Position numbers and translations under genes: made by a program
Shown: positions 36,460 through 45,962 of the stretch, piece by piece
Numbering within the stretch: position 1 is the stretch's first letter
How the letters are laid out: every line of letters begins with the position of its first letter
NCBI GenBank assembly: GCA_016718405.1
Contig: JADKDJ010000036.1
Coordinates: 35,050-99,049 of the forward strand
Reading direction: 5' to 3'
Length of the DNA: 64,000 nucleotides
Origin: Candidatus Rhodoferax odensensis
Lineage (GTDB): Bacteria > Pseudomonadota > Gammaproteobacteria > Burkholderiales > Burkholderiaceae_C
Notes under the pieces: generated by a model
What the model saw: the letters and a program-made list of their open reading frames with translations, nothing else
Told to the model about the DNA's origin: nothing
The model's database searches: none

Positions 36460-37915
36460 ATGGCTACGATTTCTTCACCAGGTATTGGCAGTGGCCTGGA
36501 TGTCAAGTCCATCGTGTCGCAGTTGGTCGCGCTGGAGAAGCAACCGCTGACCAAGCTCAAAGTGGAGGCTGCGACAGTCAACACCAAGATATCGGCATTC
36601 GCGCAAATCAAGTCCCTGGTCTCTGGGCTCTTCGATGCGGCCGGCAAGCTCAATAGCTTGACGACCTGGAATGCAGTCTCGGCCACATCATCGAATTCCG
36701 CTGCCGTCAGTGCCACTGCTATTGGCGGGACCGCCGCTAACAGTTTTAGTGTGCAAGTGACCGCTCTGGCGAAGTCGCAAAGCTATGCGTCGGACGTGCT
36801 GCCCTTGCCCGCCGGCACACCGTTGGGTGGCGGCACGGTGACGCTGCAATTGGGTAAGTGGACCAATCCGACGACTTTCGTGCCTACTGCAGGCGTGGCA
36901 GCGGTGGACGTGGCGATTGGCGCGAGCGATTCCGTCACCACGATCGCCAGCAAGATCAACACAGCCAATGCTGGCGTTAGCGCGACGGTGCTGAATGACG
37001 CGGCGGGCGAGCGCTTGTTGCTGCGATCGACGTCGACGGGGCAGAACTTTGGCTTCCAGTTGGCTGTCACGGACGACGATGCCAACCACATCGACGCGGC
37101 GGGGTTGTCCCGCTTGGTGGCAGGATCGACTACCCAGTACGCCGTTGACGCTGCGGCGACCATCAATGGCAGCATTCCGGTGACCTCGTCCAGCAACACG
37201 TTCAGCAATGTCATTTCCGGGGTCACCTTGACTGTCGCCGCGGAGACGACCACGGCGGCCGAGATCACCATAGCGCAGGACAAGAGTGTGATCACCAAAG
37301 CGGTCGATAGCTTCGTGGCGGCCTACAACGCAGTCAACCAAACCTTGAATGAGGCCACCAAGTATGATCAGGCGACCAAGACGGCGGGCTTACTCCAGGG
37401 CGATGCCACGGCGATTGGCCTGCAGACGGCGCTGCGGGGCGCCATGCAGTCGACCACATCGGGTTCCGCGTACACGCGCTTGGCCGACATCGGCATCACA
37501 CAGCAACTGGGCGGTGATCTTGCCGTGGACAGCACCAAACTGACTACGGCGCTGGCCAGCGGGGACGATGTCGAAAATCTGTTCAGGATCGACAATCAGA
37601 ACCCCTTGACCAACGGCGTGGCAATGAAGTTCAAGACATTCTCCCAAGGTTTGCTGGCAGCAGGACGGGTTCTTCCGAGCAAGGACGCCTCGCTCAAGCG
37701 CTCCTTGGACCTCAATGCGAAGGATCAGCAGCGGGTCAACGACAAGATCAGCCGAGTCGAGGCACAATCTCAACCGCCGCTACAGCGCTTTGGACGTGCA
37801 ACTAAGCAGCCTGAATGCGCTGAACGCCTACATCACCCAGCAGGTCGCCCAGTGGAACAAGCCACCGCAGACCGCAACCTGCTGGTCCGGCAGGTGGCTG
37901 ACGATTTGCGCTTGA
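36460..37915 (+). CDS. fliD: Flagellar cap protein FliD (frameshift near 3' end)
   Basis: This is filament cap protein of about 480 residues. The N-terminus ATISSPGIGSGLDVKSIVSQLVALEKQPL is classic FliD; the centre is Thr/Ala-rich with repeated TIN and flagellin-hook-like segments. The original frame diverges after KISRVEA near 37768. The conserved C-terminus (NLNRRYSALDVQLSSLNALN, then AYITQQVAQWNK) continues in the next frame, so one base is miscalled or inserted in GAGGCACAATC. The frame then runs to a stop at 37915 with an unusual tail, PPQTATCWSGRWLTICA, so the end may also be affected by the deletion that removed the start of fliS. AAGGAGG precedes the ATG. Confidence 0.85.
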
Positions 37916-37931
37916 TCAGTCCGTACTCAGG

Positions 37932-38201
37932 TTGCCGTATCGGAAATTTGCCGATAAAGACTGCATAGTCCAAGGAAGAATTCTCGAAGAAGGACTCAAG
38001 GGCGGGCTGAATCTGGAAGATGGTGGCGGCCTCGCCGCCAACTTGATGGATCTGTACAACTACTGTGTGCTGCGCCTGACGCAAGCCAACGCGCGCAACG
38101 ATGACCTGGCATTGGACGAAGTCGCCCGGCTGATCTCTCCGCTGGCGGACGGTTGGAAGCAGATCAGTGGCGCAGCTGCGAGTGCTGCTCGGCCCATGTG
38201 A
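37932..38201 (+). pseudogene. fliS: Flagellin chaperone FliS, 5' half missing
   Basis: The second half of FliS is clear: RILEEGLKGGLNLEDGGGLAANLMDLYNYCVLRLTQANARNDDLALDEVARLISPLADGWKQI. About 60 residues normally precede this (start, tyrosine-rich segment, ATPHKLIVMLFDGA-type helix). They are absent, because fewer than 70 bases separate fliD from this part. FliS binds the flagellin C-terminus and is required for efficient export, so loss would impair filament assembly. An internal deletion in the genome or an assembly collapse are both possible. No good ribosome site precedes the TTG that opens this frame. Confidence 0.75.
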
Positions 38202-38217
38202 CCGCCGGGAGCCCATC

Positions 38218-38517
38218 GTGTCCGACATGTTGATTGACTACTACAAAGCCATCGAAGCCAGCAGCCGCAGCATGCTCGATGCTGCCAAGCTACAAGACTG
38301 GGACCAGGTGGTGCGTTTCGAGGGCGCCTGTGCGGTATTGATCGAGCAGCTGCGCCATCGTGCCCGCAGTGAGCAACTGTTGCCCGAGCAGCGCACTGAA
38401 AAGACCCGCATCATGCAGCGCATCTTGCACAACGATGCGCAGATTCGCTACTTGGCCGAGCCGTGGCTGCCGCAGGTTGAGCGCCAGCTTGACGCTTCCA
38501 AGCCGATGCTGCACTGA
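38218..38517 (+). CDS. fliT: Flagellar export chaperone FliT
   Basis: This 99-residue helical protein matches FliT: start MSDMLIDYYKAIEASSRSML, charged helix DAAKLQDWDQVVRFEGACAVLIEQLR, then LRILHNDAQIRYLAEPWL-like C-terminus. FliT holds FliD for export and can inhibit FlhDC. The GTG at 38218 has GGGAG upstream; an in-frame ATG three codons later is an alternative. It follows the fliS remnant and is convergent with fliE. Confidence 0.8.
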   Translation: MSDMLIDYYKAIEASSRSMLDAAKLQDWDQVVRFEGACAVLIEQLRHRARSEQLLPEQRTEKTRIMQRILHNDAQIRYLAEPWLPQVERQLDASKPMLH

Positions 38518-38549
38518 TTGCCGGGTTACAGGCGATGTGTGGTCTGGCG

Positions 38550-38867
38550 CTACACCTGCATGTTCATGATGTCGGTGTACGCCTGCACCATGCGGTTGCG
38601 CACGTGCAGGGTGGCCTGAAAGCCGATCTGCGCTTTCTGAATGGCGACCATGGTTTCTTCCAGGCTCACTTTCGGGTTGTCCAACTGCACTTCGCGCTGC
38701 AACCGTGTGGCCTCATTTTGCGCTGCGCTCACTTCCCCCAGCGCGCTCTTGAGTGCGCCTGAAAAGCTGCCAGGCGTGTTGCCTGCAATCTGAGCTGCGG
38801 CGTTCTTCGGCACCAGGCCGGGGCGAACCGTGCTGGGCAGGGTGGTGGGGGAAAGGCGTAGATCCAT
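38550..38867 (-). CDS. fliE: Flagellar basal-body protein FliE
   Basis: This 105-residue protein joins the MS ring and rod. The C-terminal signature SLEETMVAIQKAQIGFQATLHVRNRMVQAYTDIMNMQV is conserved and ends as usual in MxMxV. It is transcribed divergently from fliF rather than leading it. The 173 bases between the fliE start and the chosen fliF start should hold promoters for both; I cannot assign them. Confidence 0.95.
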   Translation of the reverse strand: MDLRLSPTTLPSTVRPGLVPKNAAAQIAGNTPGSFSGALKSALGEVSAAQNEATRLQREVQLDNPKVSLEETMVAIQKAQIGFQATLHVRNRMVQAYTDIMNMQV

Positions 38868-39040
38868 GGTTGCTCCCTCCGAGGTTCGGGGTGGCTTGAT
38901 CCTAGCGTTCGACGATCGTCCGCACTATTTTGAAATGACCGGTAATTCAGTGGCTTATTGGCCTAATGTTTGCGCAGGCAGCTCGAATAATCGGCTGCAT
39001 GGGTGGTGCGATGTCGTGCCACGTCGTACCGGAAACCACG

Positions 39041-40702
39041 ATGCCTGCAGTTGCCACTATCCCTGTCAATCCGTCCCTTTCCCAGCGACTGGCGGGCCTT
39101 GATTCGGCCCAAAAGCTGCGCCTGGCGCTAGGCTTTGCCCTGTTTATCGCCGTCGGCGTGATTGGCCTGGTCATGGGGCGGCAGGCGGAGTGGCGGGTCT
39201 TGTACACCAATCTCGCAGACAAGGATGGCGGCGCCATCGTGGCGCAGCTGTCTCAGATGAACATTCCCTACAAGCATGCCGAAGGCGGTGGCGCCATCCT
39301 GGTGCCCGCCGACAAGGTGCACGACACGCGTTTGCGCCTGGCCTCGCAAGGCTTGCCCAAGGGGTCGGTGGCGGGTTTTGAGATGATGGAGTCGAACCGC
39401 TTTGGCATGACTCAGTTTCAGGAGCGGTTGACCTTTCAAAGGGGTCTGGAGGGAGAGCTGACACGGTCGATTCAGGGCTTGTCCTCGGTGCAGAGTGCAC
39501 GCGTGCACCTGGCCTTGCCCAACCAGAACGGCTTTTTCCGCGAACAACAAAAACCCTCGGCGTCAGTATTGGTCAGCCTCAATGCCGGGCGCACGCTCGA
39601 TCGCGCCCAATTGGCGGGCATTGTGCATTTGGTGGCCTCAAGCGTGCCAGAGATGAGCACCAGCGCCGTCAGCGTGCTCGACGACTCGGGCAAACTGTTG
39701 TCGATGTCCGCCGACGGCGGGCAAGGGGGTGGGGATGCCCAGCAACTGCAGTACGTGCAGCAGCTGGAACAAACCTACAGCCGCCGGATTCTGGACATCC
39801 TGGAGCCGATTGCGGGGCGGCAAAACGTGAAAGCGCAGGTCGCTGCGGAACTGGACTTTTCGCAAACCGAGTCCACCTCCGAGTCACACAAGCCCAATCA
39901 GGCCCCCGATGCAACGGTCATCCGCAGCCAGCAGACGTCCGAGAGTTCCGGTGGTGGCACCGCCAACGCCGCCGGCGTGCCGGGGGCTACGTCGAACCAG
40001 CCACCTGGTCCGGCTGCGGCGCCCATCAATGGCCCGAACCAGGCGCTGTCCGCGGGTGCGTCCGGGGCTGCTGCGGGTGCCACTTCAAAGCGCGAATCGA
40101 TCGTGAACTACGAGGTCGACAAGACCGTGCGGGTAGTGCGTGGAGCCACTGCAACCATCAAGCGCCTGACCGCAGCGGTTGTCGTCAACCACCAGAGCAC
40201 CACTGACGACAAAGGCAAGACCACCACAACCCCGCTGACCGAGCAGCAGATCGAGAAGATGACCGCGCTGGTGCGTGAGACAATTGGTTTCAACAAAGAT
40301 CGCGGGGACTCGGTAAACCTCATGAATGCGCCCTTTGCCAAGGAAAAGATCACGCTGCCCGAGCTGCCTTTGTGGAAGCAGCCTGAGTTGCAGGACCTGC
40401 TGCGCAGCTTCGCCTGGCCGGTTGGAACCCTGTTGTTTGGCGTGCTGGTGTTGATGGGCTTTGTCCGCCCGGCCTTGAAAACGCTGGCCGAGTCGCGACC
40501 TGTTGTCGCGCGCCCTGGCGCCCAGCTTGACGCAATTGAGTCGGAGGAGCCCAATCGTCCGCAGTTGCCGCCACCAGCGCGTAGCAGCGCACCGACTTCT
40601 GGCGAGCTAGCCTTGGACGATGCTCGCAAGCTCACGCGGGAAAACCCTGCCGCGGTGGCCAATATTGTCAAGACCTGGATGAACGGTGAGGCGCCGGCCT
40701 GA
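39041..40702 (+). CDS. fliF: Flagellar MS-ring protein FliF
   Basis: This 553-residue inner-membrane ring protein has a first membrane helix at about 25-45, ring-building motifs beginning EWRVLYTNLADKDGGAIV, the NQNGFFREQQKPSASVLV segment, a low-complexity Ala/Pro/Gly stretch (~300-355), a second membrane helix (~465-485), and a C-terminal FliG-binding tail. The ATG at 39041 (MPAVATIPVN) gives the usual family length; an in-frame ATG at 38966 would add 25 residues with no family similarity. It leads the fliFGHIJK operon. Confidence 0.94.
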   Translation: MPAVATIPVNPSLSQRLAGLDSAQKLRLALGFALFIAVGVIGLVMGRQAEWRVLYTNLADKDGGAIVAQLSQMNIPYKHAEGGGAILVPADKVHDTRLRLASQGLPKGSVAGFEMMESNRFGMTQFQERLTFQRGLEGELTRSIQGLSSVQSARVHLALPNQNGFFREQQKPSASVLVSLNAGRTLDRAQLAGIVHLVASSVPEMSTSAVSVLDDSGKLLSMSADGGQGGGDAQQLQYVQQLEQTYSRRILDILEPIAGRQNVKAQVAAELDFSQTESTSESHKPNQAPDATVIRSQQTSESSGGGTANAAGVPGATSNQPPGPAAAPINGPNQALSAGASGAAAGATSKRESIVNYEVDKTVRVVRGATATIKRLTAAVVVNHQSTTDDKGKTTTTPLTEQQIEKMTALVRETIGFNKDRGDSVNLMNAPFAKEKITLPELPLWKQPELQDLLRSFAWPVGTLLFGVLVLMGFVRPALKTLAESRPVVARPGAQLDAIESEEPNRPQLPPPARSSAPTSGELALDDARKLTRENPAAVANIVKTWMNGEAPA

Positions 40703-40725
40703 GCGTTGACCAAGGGGATCGCACG

Positions 40726-41724
40726 ATGTCACAAGACGAAGGCCTCGAGAACGCAGCCATCCTGATGATGTCATTGGGAGAGGAAGAGGCGTCCGAGGTA
40801 TTCAAGCACCTGTCGCCCAAGGAAGTCCAGAAGCTCGGTGAAGCCATTGCCAGAACCAAGGCCATCACACGCGAGCGCGTGGACGAGGTGGTCGACAAGT
40901 TCTCAGGCATCGCCGCCGCCCAGAGTTTGTTGGTGTCGGATACCGGGGACTACGTTCGCTCGGTGTTGAAGCGCGCGCTTGGCGACGACAAGGCGGCGCT
41001 GCTGATCGATCGCATCCTGCAGGGGGGCGATGTCTCAGGCATCGAGAGCCTCAAGTGGATGGACCCCTTGTCGGTGGCCGAGTTGCTTCGAAACGAGCAT
41101 CCGCAGATTGTGGCTGCCATCCTGGTCCACCTGGACTATGACCAGGCGGCCGATGTGCTCAAACACCTGACCGAGCGCCAGCGCAATGAAGTGATGTTGC
41201 GCGTGGCCACCATGGAGGGGATACAGCCCAACGCGCTCAAGGACCTCAATGAAGTGTTGTTCAAGGTGCTGGCCGGTGGTGACAAGGTTCGCAAGTCGTC
41301 GCTGGGTGGCGTGAAGACCGCCGCCGAGATGATCAATCTGATGGGCACGGCCATTGAGGGAACCGTGATCGAGTCGATCCGCAACCATGATCCCGAGTTG
41401 GCCCAGAAGATCATGGACAAGATGTTTGTGTTTGATGATGTCATGAAGCTCGATGACAAGGCGATCCAGCTGGTGCTCAAAGAGGTGGCGTCTGACTCGC
41501 TCATCGTGGCCCTCAAAGGCGCCCAGCCTGAGCTCAAGGAAAAATTCCTGGCCAATATGTCCTCGCGCGCCGCCGAAACGCTGCGCGAAGACCTGGAGTC
41601 GCGCGGGCCGATGCGCTTGTCCGAGGTGGAGGCGCAGCAGAAGGAAATCCTCAAGACTGTGCGCCGTCTCGCGGACGAAGGAACCATCATCATCGGCGGT
41701 GGCGCCGACGATGCCATGGTCTGA
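40726..41724 (+). CDS. fliG: Flagellar motor switch protein FliG
   Basis: This 332-residue rotor protein has an N-terminal FliF-binding domain, a middle domain with the hallmark LLRNEHPQIVAAILVHLD, and a C-terminal torque domain with a charged helix (MFVFDDVMKLDDKAIQLVLKEV). Length and charge pattern match the family. AAGGGG precedes the ATG, 23 bases after fliF. It contacts MotA (19193-20053) in the assembled motor. Confidence 0.97.
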   Translation: MSQDEGLENAAILMMSLGEEEASEVFKHLSPKEVQKLGEAIARTKAITRERVDEVVDKFSGIAAAQSLLVSDTGDYVRSVLKRALGDDKAALLIDRILQGGDVSGIESLKWMDPLSVAELLRNEHPQIVAAILVHLDYDQAADVLKHLTERQRNEVMLRVATMEGIQPNALKDLNEVLFKVLAGGDKVRKSSLGGVKTAAEMINLMGTAIEGTVIESIRNHDPELAQKIMDKMFVFDDVMKLDDKAIQLVLKEVASDSLIVALKGAQPELKEKFLANMSSRAAETLREDLESRGPMRLSEVEAQQKEILKTVRRLADEGTIIIGGGADDAMV

Positions 41725-41726
41725 TC

Positions 41727-42410
41727 ATGCGTAACTTCAATCGATTCATCCCCGGCGAGGAAGTCGGTGCGGTGGCGCAATGGGACTTCTCGGCGGTGGA
41801 TACCGCGTCCATGTTGTCGGCGGCACAGGCTCAGTCGCGCGAGGAGGCTGCGCAGCGCGAGCGTGACGACGCCATTCGCCAGGAAGGCTATGCGCAGGGA
41901 TACGCCCAGGCGCAGGCGCAAGCGGTGTTGGAGACGCAACAGCGCATGGCCGAGTTCACACGTCACCAGGGCGAAGAGGGTGCGCATCGTTTGGCCGCCC
42001 TGTTTGCGGCCGCCAGCCTGCAGTTGCAGCAATCCGAGCAGGCAATTGCACAAGGCGTGCTGGAGCTCGCTTGCGAGGTGGCTCGCCAGGTGTTGCGTCA
42101 GGAGTTGTCGGTCAACCCGAACGTGCTTCAGCCCGCAGTTCGTGAGGCAATGCGACTGTTGTTGGCTGACTCGAAGAACGCCGTGGTGCGATTGAACCCA
42201 CTGGACCTGGAGGTGCTCGAAGAGCCTCTTCGGGCGGAGTTCTCAAGCCTTAGCTTGACTTTGCTGGCCGACGCGCGCGTTGATCGCGGTGGCTGCCTGG
42301 TCGAGTCAACCGGCACCGTGGTGGATGCCACGGTCCAGAAACGGTGGAGCCGCGCCGTAGCGACGCTGGGCCTGAGCACGCCGTGGCAGGAGGCCGACGA
42401 TGAGCCCTGA
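41727..42410 (+). CDS. fliH: Flagellar export ATPase regulator FliH
   Basis: This 227-residue protein matches FliH/HrpE: a variable N-terminus (MRNFNRFIPGEEVG), a helical Gln/Ala/Glu-rich region with GYAQGYAQAQAQA (GxxxG-type repeats, ~50-75), and a conserved C-terminal domain (ELACEVARQVLRQELSVNP). It dimerises and holds FliI at the export gate. It starts 2 bases after fliG and overlaps fliI by 11 bases. Confidence 0.93.
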   Translation: MRNFNRFIPGEEVGAVAQWDFSAVDTASMLSAAQAQSREEAAQRERDDAIRQEGYAQGYAQAQAQAVLETQQRMAEFTRHQGEEGAHRLAALFAAASLQLQQSEQAIAQGVLELACEVARQVLRQELSVNPNVLQPAVREAMRLLLADSKNAVVRLNPLDLEVLEEPLRAEFSSLSLTLLADARVDRGGCLVESTGTVVDATVQKRWSRAVATLGLSTPWQEADDEP

Positions 42411-43815
42411 TCCTGCCTGCAAATGGAAGAGTTACTTGAATGATGCCAAGGTGCGGGTCAACCGTGACTGCACGCTTGAGGTTCGCGGCACACTGACGCG
42501 ATTGACCGGCTTGGTGTTGGAAGCCAGTGGCTTGCGTGCCCCGGTGGGCTCACAGTGCATGGTTTCCATGGCATCGCAAGCGCCCGTGTTGGCGGAGGTG
42601 GTTGGATTCTCCAACGACCGTGCCTACCTGATGCCCGCTGGCGATGTGCATGGGTTGTGCAGCGGCGCCAGCGTCGTGCCCGCAGCCGCTTATGTGCCGG
42701 TGCCCCGGCTGAGCGACCCCCTTGCGGCGCGTCTCGACAGCGGGGCCGGCTTGTTGCGTCTACCCTTGGGCGATGGCTTGTTGGGGCGGGTGGTCGATGC
42801 CCACGGCGCGCCAATGGACCGGATGGGGCCCATTGTGGACGTGACGGCACGCCCCATGGACCGCAGGCCCATCAATGCCATGGACCGGGCGCCGGTGCGC
42901 GAGCCGCTCGATACCGGCGTGCGCGCCATCAATGCGCTGCTGACGGTGGGGCGGGGCCAGCGCATTGGGTTGTTTTCGGGCTCCGGTGTTGGCAAAAGCG
43001 TGCTGCTGGGGATGATGGCACGCTATACCAAGGCCGATGTGATCGTGGTCGGTTTGATTGGCGAACGTGGCCGCGAAGTCAAGGAGTTCATCGAGGACAT
43101 ACTGGGTGAGCAGGGACGTGAACGATCGGTTGTAGTGGCGGCCCCGGCCGATGCGCCCCCTATGCTGCGCATGCAAGGTGCCAGCTATGCCACGGCGATT
43201 GCCGAGCACTTCCGGGACAAAGGGTGCCATGTATTGCTATTGATGGATTCGCTGACGCGTTACGCCATGGCACAACGCGAGATTGCCCTGGCCATTGGCG
43301 AGCCACCCGCCACCAAAGGCTACCCGCCTTCCTGTTTTGCCAAGCTGCCGCAGTTGGTGGAGCGCAGCGGCAACGGCCTGGGTGGGGTGGGATCGATTAC
43401 AGCGTTTTACACCGTGCTCTCTGAGGGCGACGATCAGCAAGACCCCATTGCGGACGCGGCGCGCGCCATTCTGGATGGGCACATTGTCCTGTCACGCGCA
43501 TTGGCAGAGGCTGGTCACTACCCGGCGATCGACATCGAGCAATCGGCCTCGCGGGTGATGCACAACGTGGTGTCACGCGATCACTTCGAGCTGGCACGCC
43601 AATTTCGAGCCATTCACTCCCGCTTTCAAAAGGGTCGCGATCTTGTGCAGATTGGCGCATACGTGAGCGGCTCGGACCCGGCACTGGATGAGGCCATCCG
43701 CTTGCAACCGGGGATGACCGCGTTCTTGCAGCAGGACATGTACGCGTCGGCGCAGTTTGAAGACTGCCTTGACCAATTGTCCAATGCGCTGGATGGCGGG
43801 AGTAGCGCAGCATGA
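42400..43815 (+). CDS. fliI: Flagellar export ATPase FliI
   Basis: This 471-residue F1-beta-like ATPase powers flagellar type III export. It has Walker A SGSGVGKS (193-200), Walker B VLLLMDSLTRYAMAQREIAL, and the family segment GEPPATKGYPPSCFAKLPQL. It overlaps fliH at its 5' end. Length matches the family. Confidence 0.97.
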   Translation: MSPDPACKWKSYLNDAKVRVNRDCTLEVRGTLTRLTGLVLEASGLRAPVGSQCMVSMASQAPVLAEVVGFSNDRAYLMPAGDVHGLCSGASVVPAAAYVPVPRLSDPLAARLDSGAGLLRLPLGDGLLGRVVDAHGAPMDRMGPIVDVTARPMDRRPINAMDRAPVREPLDTGVRAINALLTVGRGQRIGLFSGSGVGKSVLLGMMARYTKADVIVVGLIGERGREVKEFIEDILGEQGRERSVVVAAPADAPPMLRMQGASYATAIAEHFRDKGCHVLLLMDSLTRYAMAQREIALAIGEPPATKGYPPSCFAKLPQLVERSGNGLGGVGSITAFYTVLSEGDDQQDPIADAARAILDGHIVLSRALAEAGHYPAIDIEQSASRVMHNVVSRDHFELARQFRAIHSRFQKGRDLVQIGAYVSGSDPALDEAIRLQPGMTAFLQQDMYASAQFEDCLDQLSNALDGGSSAA

Positions 43816-43843
43816 CCCGTAGTTGCCACCCCAAGGAGGGCTT

Positions 43844-44311
43844 ATGACTGCCGTTGCCAGCGTGCAGCTGGCAACCGACCTTGCCGCGCGCAGGCGTGAC
43901 GAGGCCGGACTTGATTTGGCTCGGGTTCAGCGCGGGCAGCGATTTGCACAGGATCAGTTGGAGCAGCTTGATGCCTATGCTGCCGAGACGCTTGCCCGCT
44001 GGAGCGCGTCAGCGCAAGTGTCTGCAACGCCAGAGCTGATGCGCCACCACTATCAGTTCATGGAACGCCTGCATCACGCAATTGGACTGCAACGCGGGGT
44101 GGTGGCCAAGGCGGCGCTTGAGGTTGAAGCGGCCAATCTGGTGCTGCTTCAGGCGGAATTCAGACTGGCCGCACTCAAGCAGGTGTTGGCCAGAAAGCAG
44201 GCCGAGGCCGTAGCTCGCCAGGCCAAGCGCGAGCAAAAGCAGATGGATGAGTTCGCCGCTTTGCAGTTTGCCCGCATGGTGCGCAGTTTGAACGTAGGAG
44301 ATCAACCATGA
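43844..44311 (+). CDS. fliJ: Flagellar export stalk protein FliJ
   Basis: This 155-residue protein is almost wholly a two-helix coiled coil rich in Gln, Ala, Arg and Glu, as in FliJ, which fits into the FliI hexamer like the F1 gamma stalk. AAGGAGG lies 4 bases before the ATG at 43844; an in-frame upstream ATG lacks a ribosome site. The stop overlaps fliK (ATGA). Sequence similarity in this family is low, so position in the operon carries much of the weight. Confidence 0.85.
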   Translation: MTAVASVQLATDLAARRRDEAGLDLARVQRGQRFAQDQLEQLDAYAAETLARWSASAQVSATPELMRHHYQFMERLHHAIGLQRGVVAKAALEVEAANLVLLQAEFRLAALKQVLARKQAEAVARQAKREQKQMDEFAALQFARMVRSLNVGDQP

Positions 44312-45846
44312 ACCTGGATCGAAATGCCAACCACGGCGTGCCGCGAGTCGGCAAGGCGCCCTCGGGCGTCAGCCCCATGGGTCAGCATGGCTGGGGCGGC
44401 GCCGCTGCCGTTGGGGGAGGTGGTTTTCTCTCAATATTGGCGACGTTGGATGTATCGGAGACCTCGGATGCGGGGCAGAGCCTGGATCCGTCCACGCTGT
44501 TGACGAGCCTCACGGGAGGCATCGATGTACCGCCGCTCGCCCCGTCTGTGGTTGTGCAATCGCTGTTGCCTCTCGTGCCGACCGTGGAGCCACAACTTCC
44601 GGACGCGCAACAACTGGCGCCCGACGTCGGGTGGCAGGTTGATACCGCGGCCTTGCTCGCGCACAAAGGCTGGGCGGCACAATTGGAAGCTGCGCCACAG
44701 GTCGCAGTTCCGGCCGGTGTGAGTGCCATGCCGAGTCCGATAACGCCCTCCGGTTTCGAACTGGAAATCCGTTCGGACACGGCCGGGCAAGCGCTACCGG
44801 CTGCGCCGCCGGCAATCGTCTTGTCGCCCGTTGCTTTCAATTTGGGCCTGGAGTCACTAGCGGAGCCTCTTGCTCAGACTGAGATCGACATCGTTGCGCC
44901 ACCAGTCGGCCCGCAGGAGGGAGCCAAGCGCTCGGCAATTGAGCGGGATGCCGAGCCGCGATTGCCACTTGGTGTGCAGCAGCGATTGAGTTCGATCAAC
45001 TTAACGGTGCAGGCGGACACCCACCTTGGGCCGAGCGGTAGTGGCGTGGTTTCGAGCACTTCGCCGGACTTGCGAACCGAAGTGAGACCCGATACTGCAT
45101 CATTGCGCTGGGCGAGCGCTCAGCGACTGACCGAGCCGGGCGACCCGGCGTTCGTCAGGGTTGCAGCCGCCCCCAGCGGGGCTGCGCTGGCCGCCGGTGA
45201 CATGAAGGCACGTCATGCTGCCGTCGTCCCCGATGTCGCGGCGCTGGCCAGTTCCGGCCCGAGCGCGACGGTCCTGATGGGCCTGTCGGAAGGGGTGACC
45301 AAAAGAACTGAACCAGCTGCGACAAAGCCGAGCGGGTCGTTTTCAGGGTCGCCTGCCGAGGGCCTTTGGGGGGCCTTTCCCCTGGGGGCGGGCCGCCCGG
45401 TGGAGGCGGCGGCAGCGGCCGACCATGGCGCCTTGCCGACACCCGAAATGATGGTCGCAGAACAGGTCAGCTACTGGATTGCCGACAAGGTCCAAAACGC
45501 CGAACTGCGACTGGAGGTATTTGGCCGCACACCAGTGCAGGTCAGCATTTCCATGGAGGGCAGCGCGGCGCAGGTCGAGTTCCGCACCGATCAGCCCGAA
45601 ATCCGACAGGTGCTTGAAGGCGCGGTGGCGCACTTGAAGGATTTGCTCAAGGACGAGGGTTTGTCTCTGGCCGGGGTTTTTGTGGGTTCTTCCGGGCAGC
45701 GGCGTCAGGACGCGCAAGATCGCCCTGAACAGGCTGGCGAGTTGGGCGCGCGGCAGGCGCGTGTCGAGCTGCCGCTGCTGGGGTCGACCGGGCATGCGTC
45801 CGGTCAGCGTCTCGCGGCTGGCCGTACGATTGACCTGTTTGTGTAG
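44308..45846 (+). CDS. fliK: Flagellar hook-length control protein FliK
   Basis: This 512-residue secreted ruler protein has a long low-complexity Ala/Pro/Ser/Val-rich N-terminal region and a conserved C-terminal Flg_hook domain (about 375-475). In the latter, AELRLEVFGRTPVQVSISMEG and HLKDLLKDEGLSLAGVFV match the family. The C-terminal switch domain acts on FlhB to end hook growth. It ends the fliF-K run; 116 bases follow before fliL. Confidence 0.9.
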   Translation: MNLDRNANHGVPRVGKAPSGVSPMGQHGWGGAAAVGGGGFLSILATLDVSETSDAGQSLDPSTLLTSLTGGIDVPPLAPSVVVQSLLPLVPTVEPQLPDAQQLAPDVGWQVDTAALLAHKGWAAQLEAAPQVAVPAGVSAMPSPITPSGFELEIRSDTAGQALPAAPPAIVLSPVAFNLGLESLAEPLAQTEIDIVAPPVGPQEGAKRSAIERDAEPRLPLGVQQRLSSINLTVQADTHLGPSGSGVVSSTSPDLRTEVRPDTASLRWASAQRLTEPGDPAFVRVAAAPSGAALAAGDMKARHAAVVPDVAALASSGPSATVLMGLSEGVTKRTEPAATKPSGSFSGSPAEGLWGAFPLGAGRPVEAAAAADHGALPTPEMMVAEQVSYWIADKVQNAELRLEVFGRTPVQVSISMEGSAAQVEFRTDQPEIRQVLEGAVAHLKDLLKDEGLSLAGVFVGSSGQRRQDAQDRPEQAGELGARQARVELPLLGSTGHASGQRLAAGRTIDLFV

Positions 45847-45962
45847 AGGCTTGCCGGTGTTGTGAGTTCAGAAGCCTCGAAAGGGCGGGTTTACCACCGC
45901 TAATTGGTGTCTTGGCGCATCCGATCTGCAGAATAATGACATACCCATATTGAAGGAATACC

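Noticed and set aside
37950..37957. Exact GCCGATAA octamer between fliD and the fliS remnant
   Set aside because: No -35 at the right spacing, and it lies in a stretch that appears deleted or collapsed, so no promoter is called.
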